38,828 nt of DNA from Crocinitomicaceae bacterium (GTDB taxonomy: Bacteria; Bacteroidota; Bacteroidia; Flavobacteriales_D; Crocinitomicaceae), in NCBI GenBank assembly GCA_029254025.1, contig JAQWYK010000026.1, forward strand, positions 1 through 38,828, given 5' to 3'. Below are positions 18,483 through 27,775 of the stretch, in pieces; the first letter of the stretch is position 1; every line of letters begins with the position of its first letter. Made by a program: the position numbers and the translations under genes. Under the pieces are notes generated by a model. The model ran no database searches, had not been told where the DNA came from, and saw only the letters and a list, made by a program, of their open reading frames with translations.

Positions 18483-19463
18483 ATGCTAAGAATTAAAAGT
18501 CATATTAGAAAACTGACACTTATAGCGTTGCTAACGCTTTGTTTTTCAAATAGTTACGCACAAGACCCGCACTTTTCGCAGTTCTATGCCAACCCTATTT
18601 ATTTAAATCCTGCATTTGCAGGAACACATGGTTGTCCACGCTTTGCGTTGAACTACCGTAACCAATGGCCGGCGTTGTCTGGGACATTTGTTACCTATTC
18701 CGCTTCCTACGATCAATACTTTAAGAACATCTCTGGTGGTATTGGGATTATTGCTACGCACGACCAGCAGGGCAAGGGTACGATTAACCACACCACCTTG
18801 AGTTTAATCTATGCATACCACCTAAAAGTGAATCGTAAATTCACCATGACATTTGCAGGTAAGGCTACTTGGAATCAAAAATTCTTAGATTGGGATAAAT
18901 TGACGTTTGGAGATATGATTGACCCACGTAGAGGATTCATTTATGCCACTGGAGATGTTCCGAGAGGCGGTTCCCGTGGATTCTTTGATGTTTCTGCAGG
19001 CATGTTAGGTTACACCAAAAACTTTTTCTTTGGATTCTCTGCTCACCACTTAAATATGCCGAATGAATCAATGATTATTGGAGAAAGCCAAATGCCCATT
19101 CGATTTAACGGTCATGTTGGCGCAGATATTCCTTTGGGCAGCAAATCTAAGTACCAAAGTTCAACCTCTATAATGCCTAACATTATTTATCAATACCAAC
19201 AAGGATTTATGGAGTTAAATATTGGAACATACATTAAATATGGTGCATTTACCGCTGGTGCTTGGGTAAGAAGTAGAGATGCATTCATCCTATCTGTTGG
19301 TATTAACACAGGAACATTTAAAGTAGGATATAGTTACGATGTAACAGTGTCTAGATTAAATAATGGAGTATCAGGAGGTTCGCATGAAGTGTCGCTTGGT
19401 TTTGACTTAAATTGTACAAGTCGACCGCCGTCCTTCAGAACATTATCCTGTCCTTCTTTTTAA
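18483..19463 (+). CDS. PorP/SprF family type IX secretion membrane protein
   Basis: The 326-residue protein has a signal peptide ending at SNSYAQ and then the family signature DPHFSQFYANPIYLNPAFAGT. Alternating hydrophobic strands of an outer-membrane beta-barrel follow. PorP/SprF proteins sit in the outer membrane. PorP itself is tied to the PorK/PorN ring and PorE, while SprF-type paralogues serve particular cargo such as SprB. Genomes usually carry several copies, so which role this one has cannot be read here. It starts a plus-strand run with gldJ (61 bases downstream), divergent from porU. Confidence 0.92.
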   Translation: MLRIKSHIRKLTLIALLTLCFSNSYAQDPHFSQFYANPIYLNPAFAGTHGCPRFALNYRNQWPALSGTFVTYSASYDQYFKNISGGIGIIATHDQQGKGTINHTTLSLIYAYHLKVNRKFTMTFAGKATWNQKFLDWDKLTFGDMIDPRRGFIYATGDVPRGGSRGFFDVSAGMLGYTKNFFFGFSAHHLNMPNESMIIGESQMPIRFNGHVGADIPLGSKSKYQSSTSIMPNIIYQYQQGFMELNIGTYIKYGAFTAGAWVRSRDAFILSVGINTGTFKVGYSYDVTVSRLNNGVSGGSHEVSLGFDLNCTSRPPSFRTLSCPSF

Positions 19464-19503
19464 TAACTTTTTGTAACTAAAACATTCTGAATCGTTATAC
19501 GTA

Positions 19504-19511
19504 TAAATTTG
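19504..19511 (+). promoter_or_regulatory. Candidate -7 box upstream of gldJ
   Basis: TAAATTTG matches TAnnTTTG fully, 13 bases before the gldJ ATG. The nearest upstream TTG (19471) is 30 bases away, which is too far, so the -33 element is uncertain. It would let gldJ be expressed apart from the PorP gene. Confidence 0.35.
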
Positions 19512-19524
19512 TATTTAATAGATT

Positions 19525-21567
19525 ATGAAAACAATAAATGAAATGAAACGTTCAACACAATTTATGCTGGCAATCGGCGCCATTATCTTCGTATCTTCGT
19601 GTGCACGTGAGGTATCTGACTCAACTGGTTGGGACTACAATAATCCTGGTCTTGGTGGTTTCCAGAAAATGCCTTTTGTTGATCAAGAGACAGGACCTGG
19701 ACTACTGTTAGTAGAAGGTGGTACATTTACGATGGGTAGATCAGAAGATGATGTGATGTATGATTATGACAATCGTCCACGACGTGTGACGGTATCTTCA
19801 TATTATATGGACCAAACTGAGGTTACAAACTTCCATTGGTTAGAATATTTATATTGGATTAGTCGTGCATATCAAAGCTATCCGATGATATACAAAAATG
19901 CTCTTCCTGATACTTTAGTTTGGAGATCTCCCCTCGGATTTAATGAAAAATTCGTGGAATATTATCTTCGTCATCCGTCATACCGAGACTATCCAGTTGT
20001 TGGTATCTCCTGGTTACAAGCCAATGATTACTGTAAGTGGAGAACAGACCGTGTTAATGAATACATTCTAATACGTGAAGGTATATTGAATTTTAATATC
20101 AATCAAGCTGATGAGGCTACCTTCAATACCGAGTCCTACCTAGCGGGTCAATATGAAGAGGAAGTTAGGCAAAACTTAACTGATCTAAATCCATCAAAAG
20201 CAACAGGTAAAAATGGACGAGAGTTAGGCGAACGTATCGTAAGAATGGAAGATGGAATGTTACTACCACGTTACAGGCTTCCAACTGAAGCAGAATGGGA
20301 ATTTGCTTATTATGGTTTGATAGGCAACATGCTAAGCGAAGATAACGAGGTGATTTCAGATAGAAGGCTATATGCTTGGAATGGACACTATGTGCGACAA
20401 GATGGAGCTGAATTTCAAGGAGAAATTCGCGCAAATTTTGTTAGAGGAAGAGGAGATTACATGGGGGTAGCAGGAAATCTAAATGATGGAGCAGATGTAA
20501 CTGCCCCTGTTGATGCATATTGGCCAAATGATTACGGTTTATACAACATGGCAGGGAATGTTGCCGAATGGGTTCTTGATGTTTATCGTCCTCTATCATC
20601 TGAAGACTTTGACGAGTTTAGACCTTTTAGAGGGAACGTTTTTCAAACAAAGTTACTTAATAATGAGGGTGTAACTGACTTTAAGAGCTTTACAGTTGAA
20701 TATGATGTTCATGGAATGAAAGAATATTTGAATGAATTTGAAAGGGTGAGATATCAGAGAATTTCAGCCGCTAAACATGATATGGATAAAGACACAGTTA
20801 TTCCGAAAGGTATTGCGAAGCACAATGAATCTGCCAATCCGATAAAAAGAGGATATGCCCCAGACCCATTTTTCATTTCGCATGGTAACATTAAGGACTC
20901 CATCGAATTGGAAATTATCCGTCAAGTGAATGAGGTAGTGGATCTTGCTGTTACATATAGAAACGATAAGTACACAACAGAGGCATCAGCACTAATTCAA
21001 GATCGAATATTTGATGGAATATTTGCAGATGAAATCCGAGAGGGTCCAGACGGCGAGGAGTACGCTTTCGAAGTAATTTCTCTTCTAAGAAATGGTTTTA
21101 GAGATTTTATAATAGATACTCCGGGTAAGCTGAAATACCGGAATGTCAACGAAGAAGAGAATATTGGTAGATTGAATTACAGAAGAGATGATTACATTGA
21201 TTATCTAGATGGAGACATCGAAAGTTCAATACATTACAATAATGATGAGCGTAAAAACCAAATAAATCAAGCTACACGTGACCCTGATTTAGTAATGTAT
21301 CAAAATAGATTTGAAGAATATGACCTTAAAGGAACTTCAATAATTCCAGGAGGTCAAAATAGAACAGCATGGCCAACTACTCTTGTTTCTAACAAATCAA
21401 GAGTCTACAAAGGTGGTTCTTGGAGAGATCGTGCTTACTGGTTAGTAGGTAGTAACCGTCGATTCCTAGATGAAGACCAAGCGACAGACTATATCGGTTT
21501 CAGATGCGCTATGGACAGAATGGGCAGTCCTACAGGGATGAACTACTCAAAAAAAAATAGAAGATAA
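19525..21567 (+). CDS. gldJ: Gliding motility lipoprotein GldJ
   Basis: The 680-residue lipoprotein has the lipobox FVSSC, with lipidation at Cys26 (Cys20 if the second ATG at 19543 is the start). A formylglycine-generating-enzyme (SUMF1-like) domain follows. It begins with VEGGTFTMGRSEDD and YYMDQTEVTNFHWLEYLYW, includes LPTEAEWEFAYYG, and has GNVAEWVLDVYRP near residue 344. It closes with YKGGSWRDRAYW near 629 and GFRCAMDRMG. GldJ belongs with GldK-type proteins and is needed for gliding and for stability of the T9SS. The catalytic cysteines of true formylglycine enzymes are not apparent. About 270 residues, rich in charged amino acids, separate the two halves of the final domain motif. The neighbours porU/porV and murF match the gldJ context in other Flavobacteriia. 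Confidence 0.93.
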   Translation: MKTINEMKRSTQFMLAIGAIIFVSSCAREVSDSTGWDYNNPGLGGFQKMPFVDQETGPGLLLVEGGTFTMGRSEDDVMYDYDNRPRRVTVSSYYMDQTEVTNFHWLEYLYWISRAYQSYPMIYKNALPDTLVWRSPLGFNEKFVEYYLRHPSYRDYPVVGISWLQANDYCKWRTDRVNEYILIREGILNFNINQADEATFNTESYLAGQYEEEVRQNLTDLNPSKATGKNGRELGERIVRMEDGMLLPRYRLPTEAEWEFAYYGLIGNMLSEDNEVISDRRLYAWNGHYVRQDGAEFQGEIRANFVRGRGDYMGVAGNLNDGADVTAPVDAYWPNDYGLYNMAGNVAEWVLDVYRPLSSEDFDEFRPFRGNVFQTKLLNNEGVTDFKSFTVEYDVHGMKEYLNEFERVRYQRISAAKHDMDKDTVIPKGIAKHNESANPIKRGYAPDPFFISHGNIKDSIELEIIRQVNEVVDLAVTYRNDKYTTEASALIQDRIFDGIFADEIREGPDGEEYAFEVISLLRNGFRDFIIDTPGKLKYRNVNEEENIGRLNYRRDDYIDYLDGDIESSIHYNNDERKNQINQATRDPDLVMYQNRFEEYDLKGTSIIPGGQNRTAWPTTLVSNKSRVYKGGSWRDRAYWLVGSNRRFLDEDQATDYIGFRCAMDRMGSPTGMNYSKKNRR

Positions 21568-21586
21568 TCGAAGAATTGAATATATT

Positions 21587-21618
21587 AGCTCCGGTAAAAT
21601 TACCGGAGCTTTTTTTTT
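21587..21618 (+). terminator. Rho-independent terminator between gldJ and murF
   Basis: A perfect 10-bp stem (agctccggta/taccggagct) with an aaat loop is followed by eight T. The murF ATG comes only 8 bases after the T run. Confidence 0.9.
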
Positions 21619-21625
21619 ATAGATT

Positions 21626-22918
21626 ATGCAGAAAGTTTTTGACCTCTTTTATCTAACTTGTGGAGTTTGTACAGACTCTCGTAACGTCTTTAAAGATTGC
21701 TTATACATTGCTCTTAGGGGGGTGAATTTCAATGGAAACTCATTTGCAACGGAAGCAATTGAGAAAGGGGCGATGTTCGCTATTGTAGATGAAAAAGAGC
21801 TGGCTAACAATACTACAATATTTTATGTTGAAAATGCCCTACTCTACTTACAGCAATTAGCTAATCATCACAGAAATAAATACAAAATACCAGTGATTGG
21901 AATAACTGGTTCTAATGGAAAAACTACCACAAAGGAACTAGTTAATAGCGTATTGAGTCAGCGTTACACCGTACTTTGTACAAAAGGTAATCTCAATAAT
22001 CACATTGGTGTACCACTCACATTGCTTCAATTGAATAATTCGCATGATCTTGCGATAATTGAAATGGGTGCAAACAAACCCTTTGATATTCAAGAGCTCG
22101 TAAATATTGCTGAACCCACCCATGGACTCATTACGAATATTGGATCCGCTCATTTAGAGGGATTTGGATCAAAAGAAGGTGTTATCAAAACGAAAGGAGA
22201 ACTTTACGATTTTATAGAGGAGATTGGCGGAACTATATTTTATAATTTGGACGATGAATTACTCGCCCAACTTGTTCCTATAGAAACCGAGCACATAACA
22301 TACGGAACCAGCCCTTCGGCGCAAGTTGCAGGAGCCATTATTGAAGTTAGACCCGAAGTTGTTTTTGACTATATAACAGCTCATGACGATATTGTTCACG
22401 GTATATCGTCACAAATCATTGGAAAATATAATTTCTACAATATGCTTGCTGCCGTTTGTATCGGTGATTATTTCGAACTTAGTCCAGTCGAAATCAAAAA
22501 AGGTATTGAGTCTTACTTACCGGATAATAATCGTTCTCAAGTTAAGCAAACTACTAAGAATACGTTAATTCTAGATGCCTATAATGCCAACCCAACGAGC
22601 GTTCAATCCGCAATTGAATCCTTTGCGATGATGTCTCATGATGACAAATTCTTCATTCTTGGTGACATGCTTGAATTGGGGAGTGAAACCATACCTGCAC
22701 ACCATTCTGTTATTGCCCAAACTAAAAAATTAGATCTAAAAGGTATTTTCGTTGGCGAAATCTATGCAGATATAGCCAAAAACGACGAGAGTATTATGGC
22801 CTTTGCTACAAAAGAAGTAGCAAAAGAGTTCTTAGCCATAGCGCAGCCAAAAGGAAATTTGATTCTTCTCAAAGGTTCGCGCGGAATCGGTTTAGAAACA
22901 CTTGTAGATCTCTTCTAA
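21626..22918 (+). CDS. murF: UDP-MurNAc-tripeptide-D-Ala-D-Ala ligase
   Basis: MurF adds D-Ala-D-Ala to UDP-MurNAc-tripeptide in the cytoplasm, the last soluble step of peptidoglycan precursor synthesis. The 430-residue protein has the N-terminal substrate domain, which begins with CGVCTDSRNV. The ATP-binding loop is GITGSNGKTTTKE, with Lys99 in it. The central signature is EMGANKPFDI, and the C-terminal domain motif is LDAYNANPTS followed by LGDMLELG. A terminator lies between it and gldJ with almost no room for a separate promoter, so expression probably depends on read-through. Its last 4 bases overlap the convergent M24 gene. Confidence 0.96.
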   Translation: MQKVFDLFYLTCGVCTDSRNVFKDCLYIALRGVNFNGNSFATEAIEKGAMFAIVDEKELANNTTIFYVENALLYLQQLANHHRNKYKIPVIGITGSNGKTTTKELVNSVLSQRYTVLCTKGNLNNHIGVPLTLLQLNNSHDLAIIEMGANKPFDIQELVNIAEPTHGLITNIGSAHLEGFGSKEGVIKTKGELYDFIEEIGGTIFYNLDDELLAQLVPIETEHITYGTSPSAQVAGAIIEVRPEVVFDYITAHDDIVHGISSQIIGKYNFYNMLAAVCIGDYFELSPVEIKKGIESYLPDNNRSQVKQTTKNTLILDAYNANPTSVQSAIESFAMMSHDDKFFILGDMLELGSETIPAHHSVIAQTKKLDLKGIFVGEIYADIAKNDESIMAFATKEVAKEFLAIAQPKGNLILLKGSRGIGLETLVDLF

Positions 22919-23580
22919 ATTGCTAATTGTTCAAAGAATCCACCGATTTTCTTTACTTTATCGACAAAGTGAATCTCAATGATCCAATAGGGAGTTTCCT
23001 CTGATATAATTCTACTCTTGTTCTCTGGGTGCAAATAACTATGGTGTTTTTCAGGGCCAATATTAACATGCGGAAATTGACCTATCACGTGTCCAGCAAT
23101 CTCTCCACCAAATTCCCAACCAAAGGATTGAGCTAGCGCTACACAATAGGTATAAAACTCCGATGCCGTTAACATCGGATGGGAGAAAAAGTAATCTCTC
23201 GCTACATACCAAGCATGTTCGATATCTTCGGCCAACTTCAATCGAACAGGGTCATTTCCTATCACATAAGTTCTGCCCACATCGGCTTCATACGCTTCGA
23301 ATATTGGACCGAAATCCAAAAACAATATATCGTCCTGCTGAATCTTTAAATCAGGAGGATTCACATCATATGGATGCAATGTGTTCTCCCCTGCTCTTAC
23401 AATCCGTTTGTGCCAAAACTTTGTAACTCCAAACTCCTTCTCCGCAAGCTGAAAAATATCTCGATTCACCTCGGATTCCATCCTTCCTGAGCGAATAAAA
23501 TCCAACTCTTCTATTCTATGAAAAAGGCGAAGTGCATCCGCCTCCGCCTTTTGTAAATTCTCAACTAACGAATTAGACAT
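22915..23580 (-). CDS. M24 family metallopeptidase (Xaa-Pro aminopeptidase-like)
   Basis: The 221-residue protein is a single pita-bread domain of the methionine aminopeptidase/prolidase clan. All five metal ligands can be placed: Asp89 (FLDFGP), Asp100 (YEADVGRT), His164 (AGHVIGQFPH), Glu202 (IIEIHF) and Glu217 (GGFFEQL). It lacks the N-terminal creatinase domain of typical aminopeptidase P, so it is a short form. The ATG follows directly on the stop of the 2-oxoglutarate oxygenase gene (TAA-ATG), so the two are certainly in one transcript. The substrate is unknown; cleavage of an N-terminal residue or X-Pro bond is inferred from the family. Confidence 0.87.
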   Translation of the reverse strand: MSNSLVENLQKAEADALRLFHRIEELDFIRSGRMESEVNRDIFQLAEKEFGVTKFWHKRIVRAGENTLHPYDVNPPDLKIQQDDILFLDFGPIFEAYEADVGRTYVIGNDPVRLKLAEDIEHAWYVARDYFFSHPMLTASEFYTYCVALAQSFGWEFGGEIAGHVIGQFPHVNIGPEKHHSYLHPENKSRIISEETPYWIIEIHFVDKVKKIGGFFEQLAI

Positions 23581-24549
23581 TTACTTTTCTTCTTTTAATA
23601 ACCCAATTTCACGTAAACGTTCCATCAAATACTCTCCCGCCGTAATATCATCATATGCTTTAGGATGTTGATTATTTATGCATGATGGCAAACAGTTCAA
23701 CGGCATATCAGACCTAGGATGCAAGAAGAACGGGACCGAATAGCGACTAGATCCATGCAATTCCTTTGGTGGATTAATCACACGATGTGTCGTAGACTTT
23801 AATTTATTATTGGTCAAACGTTGAAGCATGTCCCCCACATTCACCACAATATGATTTTGAATTTCGGTTACAGAAATCCATTCATTGTTCTTGTTCAAAA
23901 CTTGAAGCCCGTCTGCTGATGCGCCAACTAACAAAGTAATTAAATTAATATCTTCATGCTCCCCTGCGCGCACGGCTCCTTCTTCAATCTCACCTAAAAT
24001 AGGTGGATAATGAATCGGACGCAAAATGCTATTACCGTTATGAATATGAGGGTTAAAATATTCCTCGTCCAGTCCTAAATGACGCGCAATAGCGCGTAAC
24101 AAATGTCTGCCCGTATTCTCAAAGGACTGGTAAGCTTCTTTCCCTAATGGTAAAAATTCAGGAAGCTCCGCTACTGCAACATTATCAGGATACTCTGATT
24201 TAATAGGATCATTATCCTCAACGAATTGACCGAAGTGCCAAAACTCTTTCAAGTCACCAGCAGTCTTCCCTTTTGCATGCTCTTGCCCGAAAGGAGTGTA
24301 ACCACGCTGACCACCTATTCCTGGAATATTATATTTCTTCTTTACCTCTTCAGGCAGTCCGAAAAACGACTGCATTCCCGAATATAAACGATGAATCAAA
24401 TCGTCCGAAATACCGTGATTCTTCACAGCAACGAAACCAATACCTTCATAGGCATTTCCTAATTGCTGAATAAACATATCTTGTCTTGCCTTATCGTCCG
24501 ATAAAAAATCAGCTAAATCTACTGATGGAATTCCTTGCGGTGTACTCAT
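23581..24549 (-). CDS. 2-oxoglutarate/Fe(II)-dependent oxygenase, isopenicillin N synthase family
   Basis: The 322-residue protein has the N-terminal DIOX domain (IPSVDLADF) and a C-terminal double-stranded beta-helix. The iron ligands are His198 and Asp200 (GEHEDINLITLL) and His255 (TTHRVINP). The 2-oxoglutarate-binding pair is Arg269 and Ser271 in SRYSVPFF. Proteins of this family hydroxylate or oxidise small molecules, and bacterial members rarely make isopenicillin. No antibiotic genes are nearby. It is coupled to the M24 peptidase gene with no spacer, so a joint role in amino acid or peptide metabolism is possible but unproven. Confidence 0.9.
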   Translation of the reverse strand: MSTPQGIPSVDLADFLSDDKARQDMFIQQLGNAYEGIGFVAVKNHGISDDLIHRLYSGMQSFFGLPEEVKKKYNIPGIGGQRGYTPFGQEHAKGKTAGDLKEFWHFGQFVEDNDPIKSEYPDNVAVAELPEFLPLGKEAYQSFENTGRHLLRAIARHLGLDEEYFNPHIHNGNSILRPIHYPPILGEIEEGAVRAGEHEDINLITLLVGASADGLQVLNKNNEWISVTEIQNHIVVNVGDMLQRLTNNKLKSTTHRVINPPKELHGSSRYSVPFFLHPRSDMPLNCLPSCINNQHPKAYDDITAGEYLMERLREIGLLKEEK

Positions 24550-24613
24550 ATTCTTCTTCTTTTAATACCTGTCGAAGATATAAAAATTAACCGATGTTTA
24601 AAAAATCTAGCAC

Positions 24614-24644
24614 AAAAAAAAGGGAGGACTCACGACCTCCCTTT
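24614..24644 (-). terminator. Terminator after the T9SS beta-propeller gene
   Basis: On the minus strand an aaagggagg/cctcccttt stem with a short loop runs into a T tract. It lies 17 bases after the stop of the 24662-27775 gene and separates it from the oxygenase gene. Confidence 0.85.
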
Positions 24645-24661
24645 CTTCAATTATTCAACGT

Positions 24662-27600
24662 TTACATTTTAATGAATTTCGTTGTTTGGATTTCTTCACC
24701 AGCTCTTACACGAATAATATATGTTCCTTGAGGAAGGTCAGAAGTTCCAAAAACAACTTCATTTCTACCTTCAATTAAATTTGTTTTCTGTACTGTTTTC
24801 ACTAATCTACCAGAGATATTGTAGAATTGAATATCTACATCGTTCGCAGAACTCAATTCAAAAACCAACGTACTATTGTATCTAGCTGGGTTAGGGAATA
24901 CCGAGATTGTCGGCTTAGCAGTCTCCTTAATACTTTGACCACTATTGTTGTTAGCAACACTTAACGTTGCATCCGTTGACCAGATTCCACGTCCGTATGT
25001 ACCTAAATAAACTTCACCTTCTCTTCTATTCCCTTCAGCCCATGTTCTCCAAGATTGCATGATGTGGTAAGAAGGTGTTCCCGCAAAATCAGCATCAGAC
25101 ACGTCGGTCCAAGTTCCTCCACCATTTTCTGATATACTCGCTCCATTGAATGTTGCAGCAAATAAAATTTGGTCATCTAATCTATCAACTACTACGTCAT
25201 AGAATGCCAATCCTCCTTGAGAACCTACATTTGTAACTGTTGGTGCACCAGAAGTAGCGTTTGAAGAACGGTAAACGTTACCACTAAACCCTTGAACAGC
25301 TACCAAAACATCAGGGTTATTTGGATCAATACCAATACCACTGAAGTTAAGGCTAGATACAGTAGTGCGTGTTACAGCGTTGCCTGTTTGATCTAGACTC
25401 AATTTATCCACGAAATCGGGGTCTGATGTGTAAACACCTCCTAGACCATCAAAACGGTAAATAGGACCTCCACATACAAACATATGACTTAAGTCCGCAC
25501 TAAATTCAACATCCACTTGAGAACTACCTAAGTTCTCTGCTAAACGTACCCACTTTGGATTCAATACTGACAAACGCAATGCGTCACGTGTCCCCCAAAG
25601 CTCTCCACCATTAGCAGAAGTAGAAACTACGAACCAAGACTGATAAGGGTCTTGAACTCTTAGCGTGTCCCAAGAAACTCCGAATACAACTTCATCCGTA
25701 CCCATCTCAATAATTTCTCCAGTCAACGGATTAGAACCATAATAGAAGTCATAAGGCGTTGCTGAACCAACTACTACCACTAGTGGACCTGCCGGAGCAT
25801 CTACTGTAAGGGTATCACCCACAACAGGAGGGTAATTACCTGATGCTGATGGGAATGGTGTAAAAGAAAGCACACCTAAATCGTATTCGTTACCACTAAT
25901 GTTATCTACAATAATGTATTCAGTAGTTGTTAATGCTGGATCAAAATTTAACGTATCATCATAAGTTATTGATACAGGTGTAACATAGTCAATTGTGTCT
26001 CCTGTTGCTATACTAGGTACACGCACTGTCTCTCCAGCAGCATAACTTTGTTGAGGAATGTAATTCACTGAATCCTCAGAGTTTAAGTCATATGTTTCAC
26101 CCAAGAAAATTTGTGATACAAATGGATGTGCTCCGCCTCCTTCTCCAACAGAACCATAAGTACCAGGAAAAGGTGGTAAGAATGATGTGAATAGTTGGTT
26201 ATTCTCTGAGGCAAACGAATTAAAGTTACTCCCTCCAGCACCTGTCCTTCTCACGCTGTTATACTGTGATGTTGTAAAAATAATATCTGGATTGTAGAAA
26301 GAAATAACAGTCGAGAAACCATCACCTCCAGTTACTTCTTTTGCTTCTTGATACGTACCACCATTGTGGTCATTATACGAAGTACCATTATCTTGCGCTC
26401 CTCCGATTACTGCTCCGTTGCGGTCATAACCAATTTTGTAATATTGAATCGTATTGTATCCTCTACTAGTTGGATAGAACGTATTACCCAAATCGATGGA
26501 TTTTCCAATACCTCCGTCATTACCCATGTAGAAAATGTTGTTTTCATAATCCCAAGCCATTGCGTGATTGTCCGCATGCACATACAACGGACTTTGCTTA
26601 TTTGTAAACCATAAAGAAATCTTATTCCATCCACCAGAAGCTGGATTCTCCAATACTTGCTTCCACTCATGTAAATCAATACCACCAATAATTACCCGGT
26701 TTGGATCTGTTGGGTCATAAGAAACACTATTGTTATAGGTACCTTGATTACGGTAGTCAATTACACCATTCGTGATGTCCGCAGGTGTAGCTGGCGTGTG
26801 CTCAAACCAGGTTACACCATTGTCATTTGACACCCACTGCCCTTGGTTATTAGATGAAGAAGTTGCTGCATAAATATTATATGTGCCATCCGGCTTTCGG
26901 GTTGAGATAGCGTATTCTATACGTGTGAAACCGGTAAATGCAATCTGACCAGCTCCATTTCCAGAACGGTCTTCCCAAGTTTGCCCCCAGTCCATAGAAA
27001 CCCATGTACGATTGTTAGTTGCATTAGCTACCAAAACTCCACCATCAGCAGATGCCGTGACATGACGACAACCTGTTCCCGTATATGCTGCAACGGTCGA
27101 AACAGAAGCATCACCATACGTGTAAGAACGGATTCCAGCGCTTGTAGCGAAATACACCAAATTGCTAACAGGAGAAGAGGCTAAACGGTTGATTGTTGTG
27201 AATGAACTTGTTCCAGGAACCAATTCCCATGTATCACCACCATCTGGCGTTACATACAAACCATTTCCATTCCAAGATTCATTTAAAGATCCAGTAGCAA
27301 CGTAAACGTTACCCGCACCATCTTGAGAAATTGACGAGATAAATTGGTTTCCTGGAAAGTTAGAAACGCGATACCAGTTATTCGCTGCGTTTGTAGTTTT
27401 GTATAATCCACCAGAAACACCCCCTGACCATAAAATATTTGGATTTGTTCTGTCCACCCAGAGCGAGCGCGTGCGACCTCCAATATTATCTGGACCGTGC
27501 TCTACCCATTCTACTGTAATCGCCTTAGGTTTTGCAACATGAGCTTCCATGATTTCACGTAACGCCTCAGGAGTAACAACCTCACCCGTGTTTACATCAA

Positions 27601-27775
27601 TCATTTTTGAACGAAGCCACTCTTCGGCCTCATCAGCTGTTTGAGCAACATCCAGCGACCCCGCTGATTTCATATAAGTACCATCCGTAGATGTGCTAGT
27701 TGGAATAGCTAAAACAGCCGCTACCGCAATTGCTGTCAAACCAAGTCCTCCGATTAATAGTCTGTGTTGTTTCAT
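24662..27775 (-). CDS. Secreted beta-propeller (BNR/sortilin-like) protein with T9SS type A sorting domain
   Basis: The 1037-residue protein has an N-terminal signal segment (LLIGGLGLTAIAVAAVLAIP). Repeated Asp-box/BNR-like propeller blades follow, such as LYKTTNAANNW, WVSNDNGVTWFEH, VYRSSNATSG and SISENGGGTWTDV. The C-terminal domain, from about residue 955, has ISVFPNPARYNSTLVFEL, FYNISGRLVKTV and LPQGTYIIRV and ends KFIKM. This is the type A sorting domain cut by PorU. It is therefore probably exported by the T9SS and anchored on the surface or released. No sialidase Arg triad or FRIP motif is evident, so glycosidase activity should not be assumed. It is a monocistronic unit with 185 A/T-rich bases upstream. 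Confidence 0.88.
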   Translation of the reverse strand: MKQHRLLIGGLGLTAIAVAAVLAIPTSTSTDGTYMKSAGSLDVAQTADEAEEWLRSKMIDVNTGEVVTPEALREIMEAHVAKPKAITVEWVEHGPDNIGGRTRSLWVDRTNPNILWSGGVSGGLYKTTNAANNWYRVSNFPGNQFISSISQDGAGNVYVATGSLNESWNGNGLYVTPDGGDTWELVPGTSSFTTINRLASSPVSNLVYFATSAGIRSYTYGDASVSTVAAYTGTGCRHVTASADGGVLVANATNNRTWVSMDWGQTWEDRSGNGAGQIAFTGFTRIEYAISTRKPDGTYNIYAATSSSNNQGQWVSNDNGVTWFEHTPATPADITNGVIDYRNQGTYNNSVSYDPTDPNRVIIGGIDLHEWKQVLENPASGGWNKISLWFTNKQSPLYVHADNHAMAWDYENNIFYMGNDGGIGKSIDLGNTFYPTSRGYNTIQYYKIGYDRNGAVIGGAQDNGTSYNDHNGGTYQEAKEVTGGDGFSTVISFYNPDIIFTTSQYNSVRRTGAGGSNFNSFASENNQLFTSFLPPFPGTYGSVGEGGGAHPFVSQIFLGETYDLNSEDSVNYIPQQSYAAGETVRVPSIATGDTIDYVTPVSITYDDTLNFDPALTTTEYIIVDNISGNEYDLGVLSFTPFPSASGNYPPVVGDTLTVDAPAGPLVVVVGSATPYDFYYGSNPLTGEIIEMGTDEVVFGVSWDTLRVQDPYQSWFVVSTSANGGELWGTRDALRLSVLNPKWVRLAENLGSSQVDVEFSADLSHMFVCGGPIYRFDGLGGVYTSDPDFVDKLSLDQTGNAVTRTTVSSLNFSGIGIDPNNPDVLVAVQGFSGNVYRSSNATSGAPTVTNVGSQGGLAFYDVVVDRLDDQILFAATFNGASISENGGGTWTDVSDADFAGTPSYHIMQSWRTWAEGNRREGEVYLGTYGRGIWSTDATLSVANNNSGQSIKETAKPTISVFPNPARYNSTLVFELSSANDVDIQFYNISGRLVKTVQKTNLIEGRNEVVFGTSDLPQGTYIIRVRAGEEIQTTKFIKM

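Noticed and set aside
23581-24549. An antibiotic (beta-lactam) biosynthesis cluster around the IPNS-like oxygenase
   Set aside because: No NRPS or other beta-lactam genes are nearby, and the family is broad; the neighbour is an M24 peptidase.
24662-27775. Calling the beta-propeller T9SS cargo a sialidase
   Set aside because: Only generic Asp-box/BNR-like blades are seen; the Arg triad and FRIP motif of sialidases are not evident.
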